From Hermodice carunculata (Eukaryota; Annelida; Polychaeta; Eunicida; Amphinomidae): a stretch of DNA of 64,000 nt. Positions within the stretch are counted from its first letter, which is position 1; every line of letters starts with the position of its first letter. Of this stretch, positions 22,659 to 33,660 are shown piece by piece. Under the pieces are notes generated by a model, which saw only the letters and a program-made list of their open reading frames with translations, had not been told where the DNA came from and did no database searches. Where the stretch lies: positions 768,501 to 832,500 of the forward strand of contig CAXHWN010002574.1 of NCBI GenBank assembly GCA_964020975.1. Direction: 5' to 3'. The position numbers and the translations under genes were made by a program.

Positions 22659-22993
22659 ACTGTCATGCTCTCTCTAGCATACAATTTCTGAAAAACCATT
22701 GTCAAAGGGTCCCATGACGAACCGAAATGACCCAAAGGCTGTTGCACTGCCCTCGGCTATGTTCAAAATTGATTGTACATATGCACTCACGGAGAGTAGC
22801 CTGGTAATTGAAAAAAATATTGAAAAAGCACATTTCAGTGGCCGAAACACTCCTACAATGTTTATTAAATATTGTTTTCAAGTGACCGAGTGATTCTACA
22901 GTGGCAGTGTGTTGTACTTTTTGAAGTCCAACTTATATTGGCTACTCCTTGGTTGCGGGGTAACAAGGCATTGTGGTCATAAAATGCACTGCT

Positions 22994-23481
22994 ATTCAGG
23001 CTTCCTATTGGTTACTCCTTATTACGGAATAACATCATGATAGAATTGGTGATAACACATAGCCTGACAAGTCACTCTCCAAACAAGCGATAATGGGAAC
23101 AACATTTAATTTCTCTTTCACCTCCAGTCAGTCAATTATGCATGTGAGATTTCAGATATTTGGGAAATTTCACAATTACTGCTACATCAGATAGTCTGCA
23201 TACATTTCACAAATAAGCTCCAAAAGTTATAATACATATTCAGGCTTCCTACTGGTTACTCCATAGTTACGGGATAACATTACGATAGAATTTGTGATAA
23301 CAGCTACCCTGACAGTCTACTCTCCTAACAAACGATAATGGGAGCAACATTTAATTTCTCTTTCACCTCCATTCAGTCAATTATGCATGTGCGATTTGAG
23401 ATATATGGGAAATTTTACAATTACTGCTACATTAGATAGTCCCTATGCATATCCATAACTAAGCTCCCTATATTATAATAC
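22994..23481. repeat. 244-bp tandem duplication
   Basis: ATTCAGGCTTCCTA.TGGTTA begins at 22994 and again at 23238. The two units stay aligned to about 23481, with roughly one difference per ten bases. A partial third unit ('ttggctactccttggtt') precedes them from about 22938. No coding potential was seen. Confidence 0.9.
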
Positions 23482-23974
23482 ATAATTGAGCCTAGCTGTT
23501 CTGATAGTAATTAGGATTAGTGCCACACCAAATTTAAGCGTGCCGATAGTTTACCGTGACAATGTATTTCATTTGAAAACAAAGTCTATCTAGTTTTAAA
23601 AGCCCACATTTTTAATGAGCCCAGTAGGAGTGATGCAAGCAGAAGTGAAACTGTGTTGTCTACTGGGAAACTTCTCCAAAATAAAACTCGAATGGTGTTT
23701 GAGATACAGACTCAGACCCACTGGATTGATTAGCTATTACAGTTTGTGAAAGTTGGCGAGGTTCTCCTCAGAGGAATCTCGGATTTTGTGCCAAACGGCA
23801 AGCTTGCTTGTGCAAGGTTTCTGTTCAAACAAAGAAGAACACCAAAGATCATCTTGTTATGTCAATTGATTTACAAGAGAAGCCTACATGCATGACAACA
23901 CACGTCCACAACATCTTCCTTGTAAAAATAACTGTGGTACCTTGATCTATCAGCATCTTCACACAAAAATCAGC
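23482..23974. other. Left flank of the L1 insertion
   Basis: No gene or repeat recognised. This is the pre-insertion sequence that continues at 33139. Confidence 0.5.
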
Positions 23975-23991
23975 ATCTCATTAACAAGTCT
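23975..23991. repeat. Target-site duplication, left copy
   Basis: ATCTCATTAACAAGTCT is identical to 33122-33138. It directly adjoins the T-rich (antisense A-tail) end of the LINE. Confidence 0.88.
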
Positions 23992-24303
23992 TCTTTTTTC
24001 CCCAATATTTTTATTGAGTTCCTCTATTTACAGTATACATATGGTACAATACATTATACAACTTGTATCTGCCATACAGTATAGTACAAGCGAGTACATT
24101 ATGTGCAAGATGTAAAATGTTGCCGCAACTTGTCACATATATGCAAGTATAGTGTTGCAATATATAAAATTACCATGTATAGTATATATATTCTATTTTG
24201 ACTTATTCATTATACAATTGTTATGATTATGAAGCACAAAATACATTTGATTCAAAAGTGTTTTTCATAGCCATTGTACATGATACCCATGATGGTCCAC
24301 GCA

Positions 24304-27300
24304 TTACAGTGATAACTGCCGGAGATGTGACAATTTAAGTAAAATTGCTTTTTGTAAGGTTTCCCATTTTGCTTTAAATTTTGTAGTTCTAGCTTTTACT
24401 GCACTAATATATTCCAATACAAAAATTTTCCTTTTTAACAGAAATAAAAAAGAAGTGAAGTTGATATTTTCAGAACCAAATCTTTGTGAATAAATATATT
24501 TTCCATATAAGATACAGTAGTTCAGGTTGATTTTGTTGGGAGTGTCAAACAGGCCAAATATTATAGATTCCTGTGTAAATGTAACGCTTTCATTCATATA
24601 TGTTTCCCAAAAATTAGATAACTGATTCCAAAAGGAATTTGAGGAAGGACAGTCCCAGAATTTATGAACTATTGTTTCTCTATGTTCTCCACATATTTCA
24701 CATATTTCATTGTCTGTAATACCGATTTTATATAACCAGTGCTTATTCACAATTATCCTATGTATGATCTTGAACTGAAATGCTTGTAACTTTGTTTCTA
24801 TTGTAGTTTTGAATGACAATGAGAAAACTTTTTCCCAAAACAAAGCAGTGTTGGAGTTCAGTTCTGGAAAGATATGAAGCCACTTTCTAGTGCATGAGGG
24901 TTCACTCATTTCATTATGTTCTATCATTACCCAGTATATATCTTTGCATTTTAATTGATCAAGAGAAAGAAATTTGCCATTTATGAAAAATTTTAATGCA
25001 GTATTGCAGAGAGTTATATTTTGTTGACTTTTGATATGGAATAGCAGACCAAATTTGCAGATACTCAAGAAAGTTTGGCACAAACCCAAATTTTTCATTT
25101 ATTTGTTCTGGTGTAAGAAATTCTCCATTCTCATTTATAATATCATTGATATATTTAATTCCTCTATCATACCATTTTCTGTAAAAAATTATGTTTTTCT
25201 GCTCTACTATATTGTCATTAAACCAAAGCATTTCTTTACATACCGAAATAGGTGTACTTCGTTGAAATAGAAACAAGAACTCATTCCAAGCTTGTAATAT
25301 ATGAATATAAAATAATGGTATTTGTGTCCAGACAGAACCAATGGAGCATCGACTTTGAAACAAGTCATGAATATTGACACCAGGAAAGAATTCTTGAATG
25401 ACATGCTTCCATTTAGCATTTTCTTCACTGAGGAGCCGTTTGACCCATGTTATTAATAATGATTTGACCTTTACCTCAAAATTTGGTGTCTTGAGACCAC
25501 CGTGACAAGGCCTTTGGTGCATAACCTTTGCTTTAACTTTAGGAAAGTCACTGCCCCAGATTAATGCATCAATCTCTTTTTGAACTCTTTTTACCATGAC
25601 TGGAGTAAGTGGTATTGTTGAGGCACCATAAACTAATTTAGAGATGCCTAAGGATTTGATAACTAGTATTTTCCTCATTAAGGATAAATCACGCATTTTC
25701 CATATGTTTAAAACTTCATGCATTTGTTGGAATTTGTCCTCAAAATTTTGAATATATGTATCTTGTTCATCATTGAGAAATTTTATGCCTAAAGTGGAAA
25801 AGTTGCCTCATTCCATTTAGCAGGTAAATCTCCTGGCTCCCTTCCATAATTACTGCCAATCCATATACATTCAGTTTTATCCAAATTAACTTTTAAGCCA
25901 CAGCAATTTTCAACATTATGCAAGAAATCTAACACTGCTTTTCCAGATTCTACCTTTGAAACGAAACATGTAGTATCATCAGCAAGCTGACTTAATTTGA
26001 TCTCTTCGGACCCAATGGCAATGCCTTTTATATTTTGATTCGTCCTTATATGAATGGCTAGAAGTTCAACGGCCAGTATAAATAAAAAAGATGACAGGGG
26101 GCACCCCTGACGAACACCTCTATGCAGGGAGAAAAAGAATGAAGTGTAACCATTATTAATTACGCAGCTGCTAATGTCAGTATACATAATTTTAATCCAC
26201 TTTCTGAAATCCTCCCCAAAATTGAAGGTTTGTAAGACTTTGTCCAAATAATCCCATTCCAAAGTATGAAAGGCTTTTTCAAAGTCAATAAAAAGGATTA
26301 ATCCTGGTATATTGCGTAAACTAGTTATTTTTATGATATCTGAAATTTGCCTTATGTTTTCTCATATGTACCTGCCTTTAACATAGCCAGTTTGATCTGA
26401 ATTAATAAGTTTTGGAAGCAATTTTCGTAACCTTAGTGCCATGATCTTTGCACGTATTTTATAATCTATGTTTAATTATTATAATGGTCTCCAGTTCTTC
26501 AACTGGAGTAAGTTTTTATTTTTATTGGGTATTAGTGAGATTATTCCTTGTCTTTGATCAACTGAAAGTATTCCTTATTCAAATGCATAACTGAAGCTGT
26601 CAAGTACTAACTGTTCTATGTCTGTCCAAAAGAATTTATAGAATTCGACTGGAAATCCATCGCTTCCAGGACTTTTATTGTTTTTCAATTCTTTTAAAGC
26701 ATTTTTGCATTCGCAACCAGTGATGAGCCCTTCACAGTTAGCTTTCTCTTCATCCAATAATTTAGGGATGTATTGATTTTCGAAAATGTAATTGTATCTA
26801 TCATCTCTTGCTTGATGGAGATGTTTATTAGAGGAATATAGTTTTTCATAAAATGTTTTTCTTCTTTTATAATTTCTTCTGAATTATCTATTTCTCTATT
26901 GTTAGCAATCTGTAGTTTTGTAATGCATTTTGACTTATAATTTCGTTTTTCTAGGGATAAAAAGTATTGGTGCTCTTTTCACCCAGTTCACACCATCTTG
27001 CATGGGATCTAATCATGATGCCTTCCACTTGTTGATTATAGATATCATCTAGTTGCAATTGAACCTGTTCAATTTTATTTTTTGTTTCTTCACTGGGTGA
27101 TAGTGCTAAATCATTATTTAACTGTTCTAACTTATGTTTTAAGTCTTTTTCTTTCTGCTTTTTGAGAAACGCTTTTCCTTTAGAATAAGAGACAGTGAAC
27201 CCTCTGATTTCACATTTAATTACATCCCATTTTAGGCTTTTATTATCTAAATCAAAATATTTATCTTTTTGTTCTTTCATTAATTCTCTAACTTTGCCAA

Positions 27301-28106
27301 TGTATATTTCATCTTTCAATAAGCTAGTATTGAATTTCCAGAATCCTGACCTCTTCATTTGAAGGCTGTACCTGTGAGCTGGAGACTTATTAAACTATGA
27401 TCAGTTTTTCTTTGATGGTTTTAGTTTACAAGAAGTCACATGAGGGCCAAGAAAACTGGAAATAAACCAGTAGTCTAGTCTGCATTGGATTAAGGGTTGC
27501 TTTGAATACCAAGTGTGCATAAAGGTGTCTGGATTTCTCATTCTCCATATGTCCACAAGATCAGATTCTTCTATGAAGTTGAGTAAATCAGAGTGATATG
27601 CTGAAGCTGTTTCTGCTCTACCACCTTTTTTATCCAGTGTGGGAGCCAGTATAGTGTTGAAGTCACCTCCAAAAATGAGGTTATTGTGAAGATTGTCTGT
27701 TAAATGAGCCCTTAAATTGATTAAAAAGTACACTTGGTCAGTAACATGATCTTTAGTTGGAGCATATATATTGATGAGAGTGAAATTTTCATCATCAATC
27801 TCAGCTTCAAGAATAATGAATCTGCCATTGGGGTCAGTGATGTGGCTCCTTATGTTACAATTGACTCCGTTAGAAAATAATATAGCCACTCCTCGGCTGT
27901 CTCTGGAACCATGTGAAAACACAATGTTAGCACCCCACTCATTTTTCCAAATGCCTTCAGCCTCCTGGCGGCTGTGAGTTTACTTGAAGAAAAATGATTC
28001 CATTACTAAGTTTACGCAGCCAATGAAACATGGATCTACGTTGTTTAATATCACGCAGCCCCCGAACATTAAGAGAGTGTAAGGTTAAGCCATAAACTTC
28101 ATCCAT
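24304..28106 (-). pseudogene. L1/Tx1 LINE ORF2, endonuclease plus reverse transcriptase
   Basis: The span is about 1,267 codons, the normal size for an L1 ORF2. It starts 'MDEVYGLTLHSLNVRGL' at 28106. Endonuclease motifs follow: 'SRGVAILF', 'LINIYAPT', 'LIFGGDFN', and 'CRLDYWFIS' near 27440. Reverse-transcriptase blocks are 'NNKSPGSDGFPVEFY' (about 26670), motif A 'LILFIDFEKAF' (about 26290), 'GVRQGCPLSSFLFILAVE' (about 26090), and the catalytic 'QLADDTT' (about 25980). The C terminus holds CEICGEHRETIVHKFWDC, a C-x2-C-x8-H-x4-C knuckle (about 24650-24705). At least seven frame breaks are visible: a shift near 27970, breaks near 27400, 26950, 26760 and 26575, one between 25789 and 25723, and one near 25030. 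The catalytic aspartates survive. Confidence 0.9.
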
Positions 28107-28460
28107 ACTTTGGGTAAGATGTCAAGCACAAGTACAGCATGTGTGCTGTAACACTGGTAATGTGCATAATATATACATTTTGTTAGTGTAATGAACTGGG
28201 GGTAGCAGAGGGTACTACACATGATGTATACGATGCAAGTAATGTGAATACAAGAGTATCACACTATGAACATAATGAATAAATATGTTAGATCTTGGAT
28301 CAGATAGTATACATGGTATATGCAGCATTTAAAACTAGAACAGACTGATTTTCCAACAGAAAATCAAATGTCTCCCAGTGGAACACTTACGTCTCTGAAT
28401 AAGCTACAGGTGATAACAAATTACAAATGACCAAGTTTGCTTGAAAATTACAATCCTATT
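28107..28460. other. ORF2 leader within the LINE
   Basis: AT-rich spacer with TACATG-type motifs like those of the 3' untranslated region. No open frame continues ORF2 upstream. Confidence 0.5.
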
Positions 28461-29835
28461 TTAGCTCCCACCTAGATACATTACTCTAGCAATTTTCATC
28501 AAGTTCTTCAAGACTCATTACAGAGAAACCAATTTCACATAAATGACCCTGTGACCTTGAAAATTAGGTCAAGGTCACCCAAATACAATCTCAACCTTGG
28601 TCTTACCTTGATACATAATCCTACCACGTTTCATCAAATTCCATCCTGTACTTCATGACTTATGCAACGGAAACCAATTTCACATGTGACCCTGTGATCT
28701 TGAGAATTCGCTCAAGGTCATCCAAATACAACCCCAACATAGGTCTTGCCTAGATACATAATCCTACCAAGTTTCATCGAATTCCATCAAGTTCTTCATG
28801 ACATCGCACGGAAACCAATTTCCCATAAGTGACCCTGTGACCTAGAAAATAAGGTCAAGGTCATCCAGATACAATTCCAACCTAGGTCTTGCCAAGATAC
28901 ATAATCTTATCAAGTTTAATCAGATTCCATCACGTTCTTCATGACTTATCGAACGGAAACCAATTTCCCATAAATGACCCTGTGACCTCGAAAATTTAGG
29001 GTGAGGTCACCGAAATACAATCCCAACCTTGATCTTACCTTGATACATAATCCTACCAAGTTTCATCAAATTACATCCTGTTCTTCATGACTTATTGAAT
29101 GGAAACCAATTTCACATAAGTGACCGTGTGACCTTGAGAATTCGCTCAAGGTCATCCAAATACTATCCCCACCTAGGTCTTGCCAAGATACATAATAATG
29201 CCAAGTTACATCAAGTCCATCAAGTTCTTCATGACTTATAGCATGGAAACCAATTTCACATAAGTGACCCTGTGACCTTGATAATTAGGTCAAGGTCACC
29301 CAAATATAATCTCAACCTAGGTCTTGCCTAGATACATAAGCCTACCAAGTTTTATCAAATTTCCATGAAGTTCTTCATGACTTATCGCACGGAAACCAAT
29401 TTACCATAAGTGACTCTGTGACCTTGAAAATTAAGTCAAGGTCACCCAAATACAATGCGAACCTAGGTCTTGCCAAGATACGTAATCCTACTAAGCTTCA
29501 TCAAATTCCATCATGTTCGTCATGATTTATCGAACGGAAACCAATTTCACATAAGTGACCCTGTGACCTTGGAAATTCGCTCAAGGTCATCAAAATACAA
29601 TCCCAAACTAGGTCTTGCCTGGATACATAATCCTACTAAGTTTCATCAAATTCCATCATGTTCGTCATGATTTATCGAACGGAAACCAATTTCACATAAA
29701 TGACCCTGTGACCTTGATATTTAGGTCAACGTCACCCAAATACGATTTCAACCTAGGTCTTACCTAGATACATAATCCTACCAAAATTCATCAAATTCTG
29801 TCACATCCTTCAAGACTTAGCGCATGGAAACCAAG
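28461..29835. repeat. Satellite-like array, about nine 145-bp units
   Basis: The landmark CCTACCAAG-TTTCATC recurs near 28484, 28620, 28763, 28906, 29052, 29197, 29341, 29487, 29632 and 29777, spaced 143-146 bp after the first. Each unit carries GGAAACCAATTTCACATAA and an inverted pair GTGACCTTGA / TCAAGGTCAC separated by about 8 bp; the pair is perfect at 28551-28578. Units 2, 5 and 8 share the variant 'ttcgctcaaggtcatc', which gives a three-unit higher-order period of about 435 bp. Repeats with these motifs are scattered in several marine invertebrate genomes (recalled, not searched). Open frames through the array are incidental. Confidence 0.93.
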
Positions 29836-29847
29836 TGTTGAAGAACA

Positions 29848-29881
29848 TGAACAACAACCACAACAACAACAACAACAACAA
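29848..29881. repeat. (CAA)n microsatellite
   Basis: About ten CAA units with one CCA, directly at the right edge of the 145-bp array. Confidence 0.9.
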
Positions 29882-30779
29882 GAAGCGGAAGAAACAGGCA
29901 CTAAACCAATATGTCCCCCAGTTTCCACCGGGAGACAAATATAAGCTGATGAGCTTGTTAGGCTGTTGAGTTGCTGCAAACAATTGATTGTATGTCATTA
30001 CAAGTATATAAGCATCATTGTACAAGCAAGCATGACCTAATGTACCAATTCTGTCATTTGACTCGACACTCCACATTCTACAGAGGAACTCTTTTTGACA
30101 AGTAAATGAAAAAGAAAACTACAAAATAACCAAAGGACAACACAGAGTGTACATTCTGAGGAGCATGCACTCACATACATTAGGGTCCACTGAGAAAGCA
30201 GCATGAAGACCCTTCATGACTGACTGGGACCGAAAATCCAGAGTTAAAATAGAGAAAGAAAAACAAAAACAAAGGAAAACAAAAACAAAAGTTCATGGTC
30301 ATTCCAAGACTTGGAAGACAAACCAGAGGGGGAAAAAAAAGAAAAAAAAGGCTTTCATTCAGTATCTTATCACTGGTACTACTTTACACGTAGCACAGGA
30401 TAACAAACACAAAGAACTCCCCTCGTTAGAAGAAAAGCACACATTATTCCACTACATGTGCATAACTTGATAAGCATGTTATATATTCAGAATTTAACTC
30501 TGTCACAAACACACTGAAGACTAATGATCACACAGACTGTAGAATAATGTTATAATCAAGCTTAGATTTTTTAGCAATTATGATAATAATAATATTACTG
30601 ATGGTTGCTTAGCTCCTGAGAAAAAGGACTTGTAATCTTTCCATATATTCAGCGTGCATATGCATGTGGATCATGCATTTAATATGAAGCTAGTCTTATG
30701 CTGAGTGCTTATAAGTAAGGACAGGTTCTGCGTTAAGTAGCCACAATGTGTGTTCTGCTGTGGATTGAAAAGGAGAAAA
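29882..30779. other. Inter-ORF spacer of the LINE
   Basis: A-rich in places (30240-30350 holds AAAACAAAAACAAAGG-type runs). No gene recognised. Confidence 0.5.
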
Positions 30780-31760
30780 AACTGAGGTTATTATAATAAC
30801 AGGAATCACAGCAACAGACTTGTTACTATAGTATGGTTTCAAAAGCATATATGGTTGCACATGTAATAATATATATGAATGCAATATTCAAATACCATGT
30901 GAATGTTCATGCTCCAGGTTGACTACCGTGTGTAACTTTACAGAATGTATTGTCATGTTGATATAACCACAAGTTGCAGGGCAAAGAGAGTTTTAACTTA
31001 GTAATGCGGGATGTGTTGTAGACAACAAACAGCAAGGAGTATAATGAAACGCACTAACTTATTTGTAATGTGTTGGTAAAGATTAAATCTAAGCAAGCTG
31101 ACAGGAATCTCGATAATAATAAATTTGCCACCAGAGTATAGTTTGGAAGCAAAATTGTAATAATGTATTACAACAGTATTTGGCAGATTAGATGCAAACA
31201 GTGTGTCTGTTTATGTTCAAGGTTTTGAGTCTGATGTATGTAACTTTCCAAAGCATGTTGCCACCTTATTAATGTGTAATACGCTGAAAGTAATGGGGGT
31301 CCCAGCAAAGGGTTAATGATTAAATCTGAGCAAAATTGACAGGAAATCACAATAATGATAGTAAGGTGTGATTTCAAAACATAATTGCAGTGGTGCATTT
31401 AAAAATACCAGGTGCAGCAGTATGATTTACAAATTGTCATATGTCAAAGATGTATAATCACCTGGCTGTCATGATAATGCTAGCTGCACAGTGAGCAGTA
31501 AGAATGACAGTAAAGAGTACTGTTTGACTATGATTAGGTCTGAGCAAGGTGACAGGAATCATCATGACAAAACTTGCTAGATTTTGAGACATACTTGCAG
31601 TAATGTTGTAATAATCAGGTGGAACAGTATGATTGTTGAGGTTCAAAGTTATGGGTTTAACATATACATGTGCAAATTTCCAAGTTGTGTTTTCACCTGG
31701 CTAACCAATACTTAGAGTCACAGCACAGGGTACACATCATAGCAGGTATCATGGAATGGG
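30780..31760. repeat. Old tandem array, units of about 210-300 bp
   Basis: The landmark GACAGGAATC (or ACAGGAATC) recurs near 30799, 31101, 31338 and 31549. Each time it is followed by 'aataatgata'-like, 'cagtaatg'-like and 'cagtatgatt'-like sequence, and three units share 'gattaaatctgagcaa' before it. Divergence between units is high and spacing is irregular. The array abuts the end of ORF1. Confidence 0.65.
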
Positions 31761-31770
31761 TGAAACAAAG

Positions 31771-32712
31771 TCAGCTCTCCCTGTTCAGCACTTGATCCAA
31801 CCTTTCCGCATACTTGATTTGGCATACCCGATCAGATCCTCGTGCGACAAAGAAGACTTTACCAGCCCAAGTCCATGTAATAGCCACAAGTGCATCATTT
31901 TTGACCCTGTTGAAAAGATCATACATCCCTTGGCACAGGTCATCCACAATGATCATCTTGGTCCCCTTTAGTTTTTTCCTGGTTCTCATGACTAACATTT
32001 TGTGTGCCCTCCGCAGGAACTTAATGGTAATTCCCATTGGCTTGTCTGGAGATCTTTTGCCTAGCCTGTGTGCCACATCAATATCTTTTTCTTCTAATTG
32101 TATTTCCAACTTCTCCTCAAAGAATCTGAGAACAATGTGTGTGGTATCTTCATACTGGTCTTCTTTCAAGCCAAATATTCTAGTATTTGACTTGCGAGAG
32201 TACTGTTCATTATGTACTGCTAGGGCTTTTACTTCATTCACTTTCTCATGTAGCTCTTCTTTGGTGACCATGTTTTGTGTTACTTTCTCCACCTCAGTCT
32301 TAATTTGCTCCTTGAGATTTTCTTTCATTTCCTCCATGCATTCATTCACATCCTGTACAACTTTCTGTATTTCTTCTAACATTCCAACTTTCATGTTGTT
32401 CATGAGTTCATTCAGCTTTTGTTCAATTTGCTGCATTGTAGGTACCATGTTGAGGTCAACTGAGGTCACTGTAATGTCAGCTTCAGCAAGTTCACAGAAA
32501 CTATCCTCTTCTGTGCAGCTTTCAGAAGGGAGCAGTTTGAATCTTTTAAAGTCAAGCTGTGGAGAAACACTGCTGGTAGAATCTGTGCTATAATTGCGTG
32601 GACGTTTGCACTGCCCACTTGGAGTCTGTGTATTTTGAATAGCAGAATGGCATGAATCAGGCTTTGGGGTAGCACTCATTGACACATAGTCCCATATGTA
32701 TGGTGCAAGCAT
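31771..32712 (-). CDS. LINE ORF1 protein, coiled coil plus RRM, intact
   Basis: 313 codons without a break; initiation could also be at Met12. Residues 1-90 are polar and Ser-rich, with a basic CKRPR. Residues about 91-168 form a heptad-rich Glu/Lys/Leu/Met coiled coil for self-association. About 172-250 matches the L1-ORF1 RNA-binding domain: 'RKSNTRIFGLKED', then 'KDIDVAHRLGKR', then 'GITIKFLRRAHKMLVMRTRK'. A C-terminal domain follows to residue 313. In L1 elements this protein trimerises on the element RNA and acts as a nucleic-acid chaperone in the ribonucleoprotein. It lies upstream of ORF2 in element sense and inside the 17-bp target-site duplication. Intact ORF1 beside a badly broken ORF2 is notable. 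Confidence 0.92.
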   Translation of the reverse strand: MLAPYIWDYVSMSATPKPDSCHSAIQNTQTPSGQCKRPRNYSTDSTSSVSPQLDFKRFKLLPSESCTEEDSFCELAEADITVTSVDLNMVPTMQQIEQKLNELMNNMKVGMLEEIQKVVQDVNECMEEMKENLKEQIKTEVEKVTQNMVTKEELHEKVNEVKALAVHNEQYSRKSNTRIFGLKEDQYEDTTHIVLRFFEEKLEIQLEEKDIDVAHRLGKRSPDKPMGITIKFLRRAHKMLVMRTRKKLKGTKMIIVDDLCQGMYDLFNRVKNDALVAITWTWAGKVFFVARGSDRVCQIKYAERLDQVLNRES

Positions 32713-33121
32713 GCATAAAAGTAGTCAAAACTGAAATGATTAAATATAGTGCTGAGAAACTACTATGTCCATCACTGAAAATATAGATCCATATATAACA
32801 GTCAGGTACCTTGGTTTGATCACATACCAGCACTATTTGATATTTTCCGAAGCCACACTTGCACACTTGCAGGTCCCAGTCAGTCACAATGGCCTCCATG
32901 CAGCCTATGTCTCAAGCAGTGCACATGTTGACATGGACTGAAAGTCCACAAGTAGCCAGCAGTTCTGTCTGAAAATTGCCTGTGAGAGACTCTAATACTT
33001 CATGAACATAATGTACTTGTTCAAGAAGTGCCTTTTGAATCCTGATAGATGTAATCCAGACAATAGTAGAGATCCTAAATCAAATACAACTGCTGTAGAC
33101 AGTGCCACCTGGTGTCTCCCA
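32713..33121 (-). other. LINE 5' untranslated region
   Basis: The 409 bases between the target-site duplication and the ORF1 start hold no long open frame. The internal promoter of such elements usually lies here; no specific site was identified. Confidence 0.6.
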
Positions 33122-33138
33122 ATCTCATTAACAAGTCT
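33122..33138. repeat. Target-site duplication, right copy
   Basis: Identical to 23975-23991. It marks the 5' end of the minus-strand LINE, which therefore appears not to be 5'-truncated. Confidence 0.88.
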
Positions 33139-33199
33139 CCAAATGCAGTACCAATTACAAGAAGGTTATAATCACCCTTGCACCAATAGGTTTAGGATA

Positions 33200-33660
33200 A
33201 TAGCTTTAGGAATGTATCCCCACTGTGTCTCTACATCTGATGCAAGGTCTTAAACTATAGTGAATACATTTTTGATGGTGAATTGCACATGTTTGAAAGG
33301 TGACTCGAACCAGCCATTGCATATATATATTCAGGTTGTACGATATGCAGTAAGGATGTTTCCTCTGTGTGGTCTGGTCAAGGGTGTATGTTTGTACTAC
33401 TGCACAATCATCTTTTTTACTACTGCTTTTGGGAATGGCTTGTGCTCTCATGGAATGGCCAACCATTATGATAGCTCCACCACCAAACCTGTTGATGTGG
33501 ATGTCGCGTCTTGGGGCATGGTTGTTTTCCTTTCTATTCATACCTTGTGTATCCCATCATGAAAACCCAAACAGAAGCGAAGATTTGTCTTAGAAGACTA
33601 TGGTGTCTTCTGCTCTATTTCACCCACTGATAGTGCGGAACAATGTTGGTGTATCAGGGT
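33200..33660 (-). mobile_element. Possible mariner/Tc1 transposase fragment
   Basis: The minus-strand peptide 'HINRFGGGAIIMVGHSMRA' resembles the conserved 'DRFGGGSVMVWGGIS' block of mariner/Tc1 transposases. Upstream in a shifted frame, 'FASVWVFMMGYTR' lies where the 'SDESRF.....DGRVRV' block is expected. The residues after the match do not align well, no terminal repeats were found, and the copy is too decayed for a firm call. Confidence 0.35.

Larger units (their letters stand above)
23992..33121 (-). mobile_element. Full-span L1/Tx1-type LINE, about 9.1 kb
   Basis: In element sense (minus strand) the parts are: 5' untranslated region (33121-32713), ORF1 (32712-31771), a 3.66-kb inter-ORF region with two repeat arrays, ORF2 (28106-24304), and a 3' untranslated region with AATAAA (complement of 24010-24015) that ends GGGGAAAAAAGA at 23992. 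A perfect 17-bp direct repeat flanks it, the hallmark of target-primed insertion. L1-group elements normally have ORF1 and ORF2 close together and total 5-7 kb, so the long spacer is unusual. Either it was part of the inserted RNA or repeats expanded or inserted afterwards; the flanking duplication fits both. ORF2 is broken, so the copy is dead in cis. Confidence 0.85.

Noticed and set aside
29470-29670. Open frame with 'TKFHQIPS' repeats
   Set aside because: It arises from the 145-bp satellite units, not from a gene.
31814-32593. Plus-strand frame of 259 codons
   Set aside because: It is the antisense shadow of LINE ORF1, whose coiled coil and RNA-binding blocks are clear on the minus strand.
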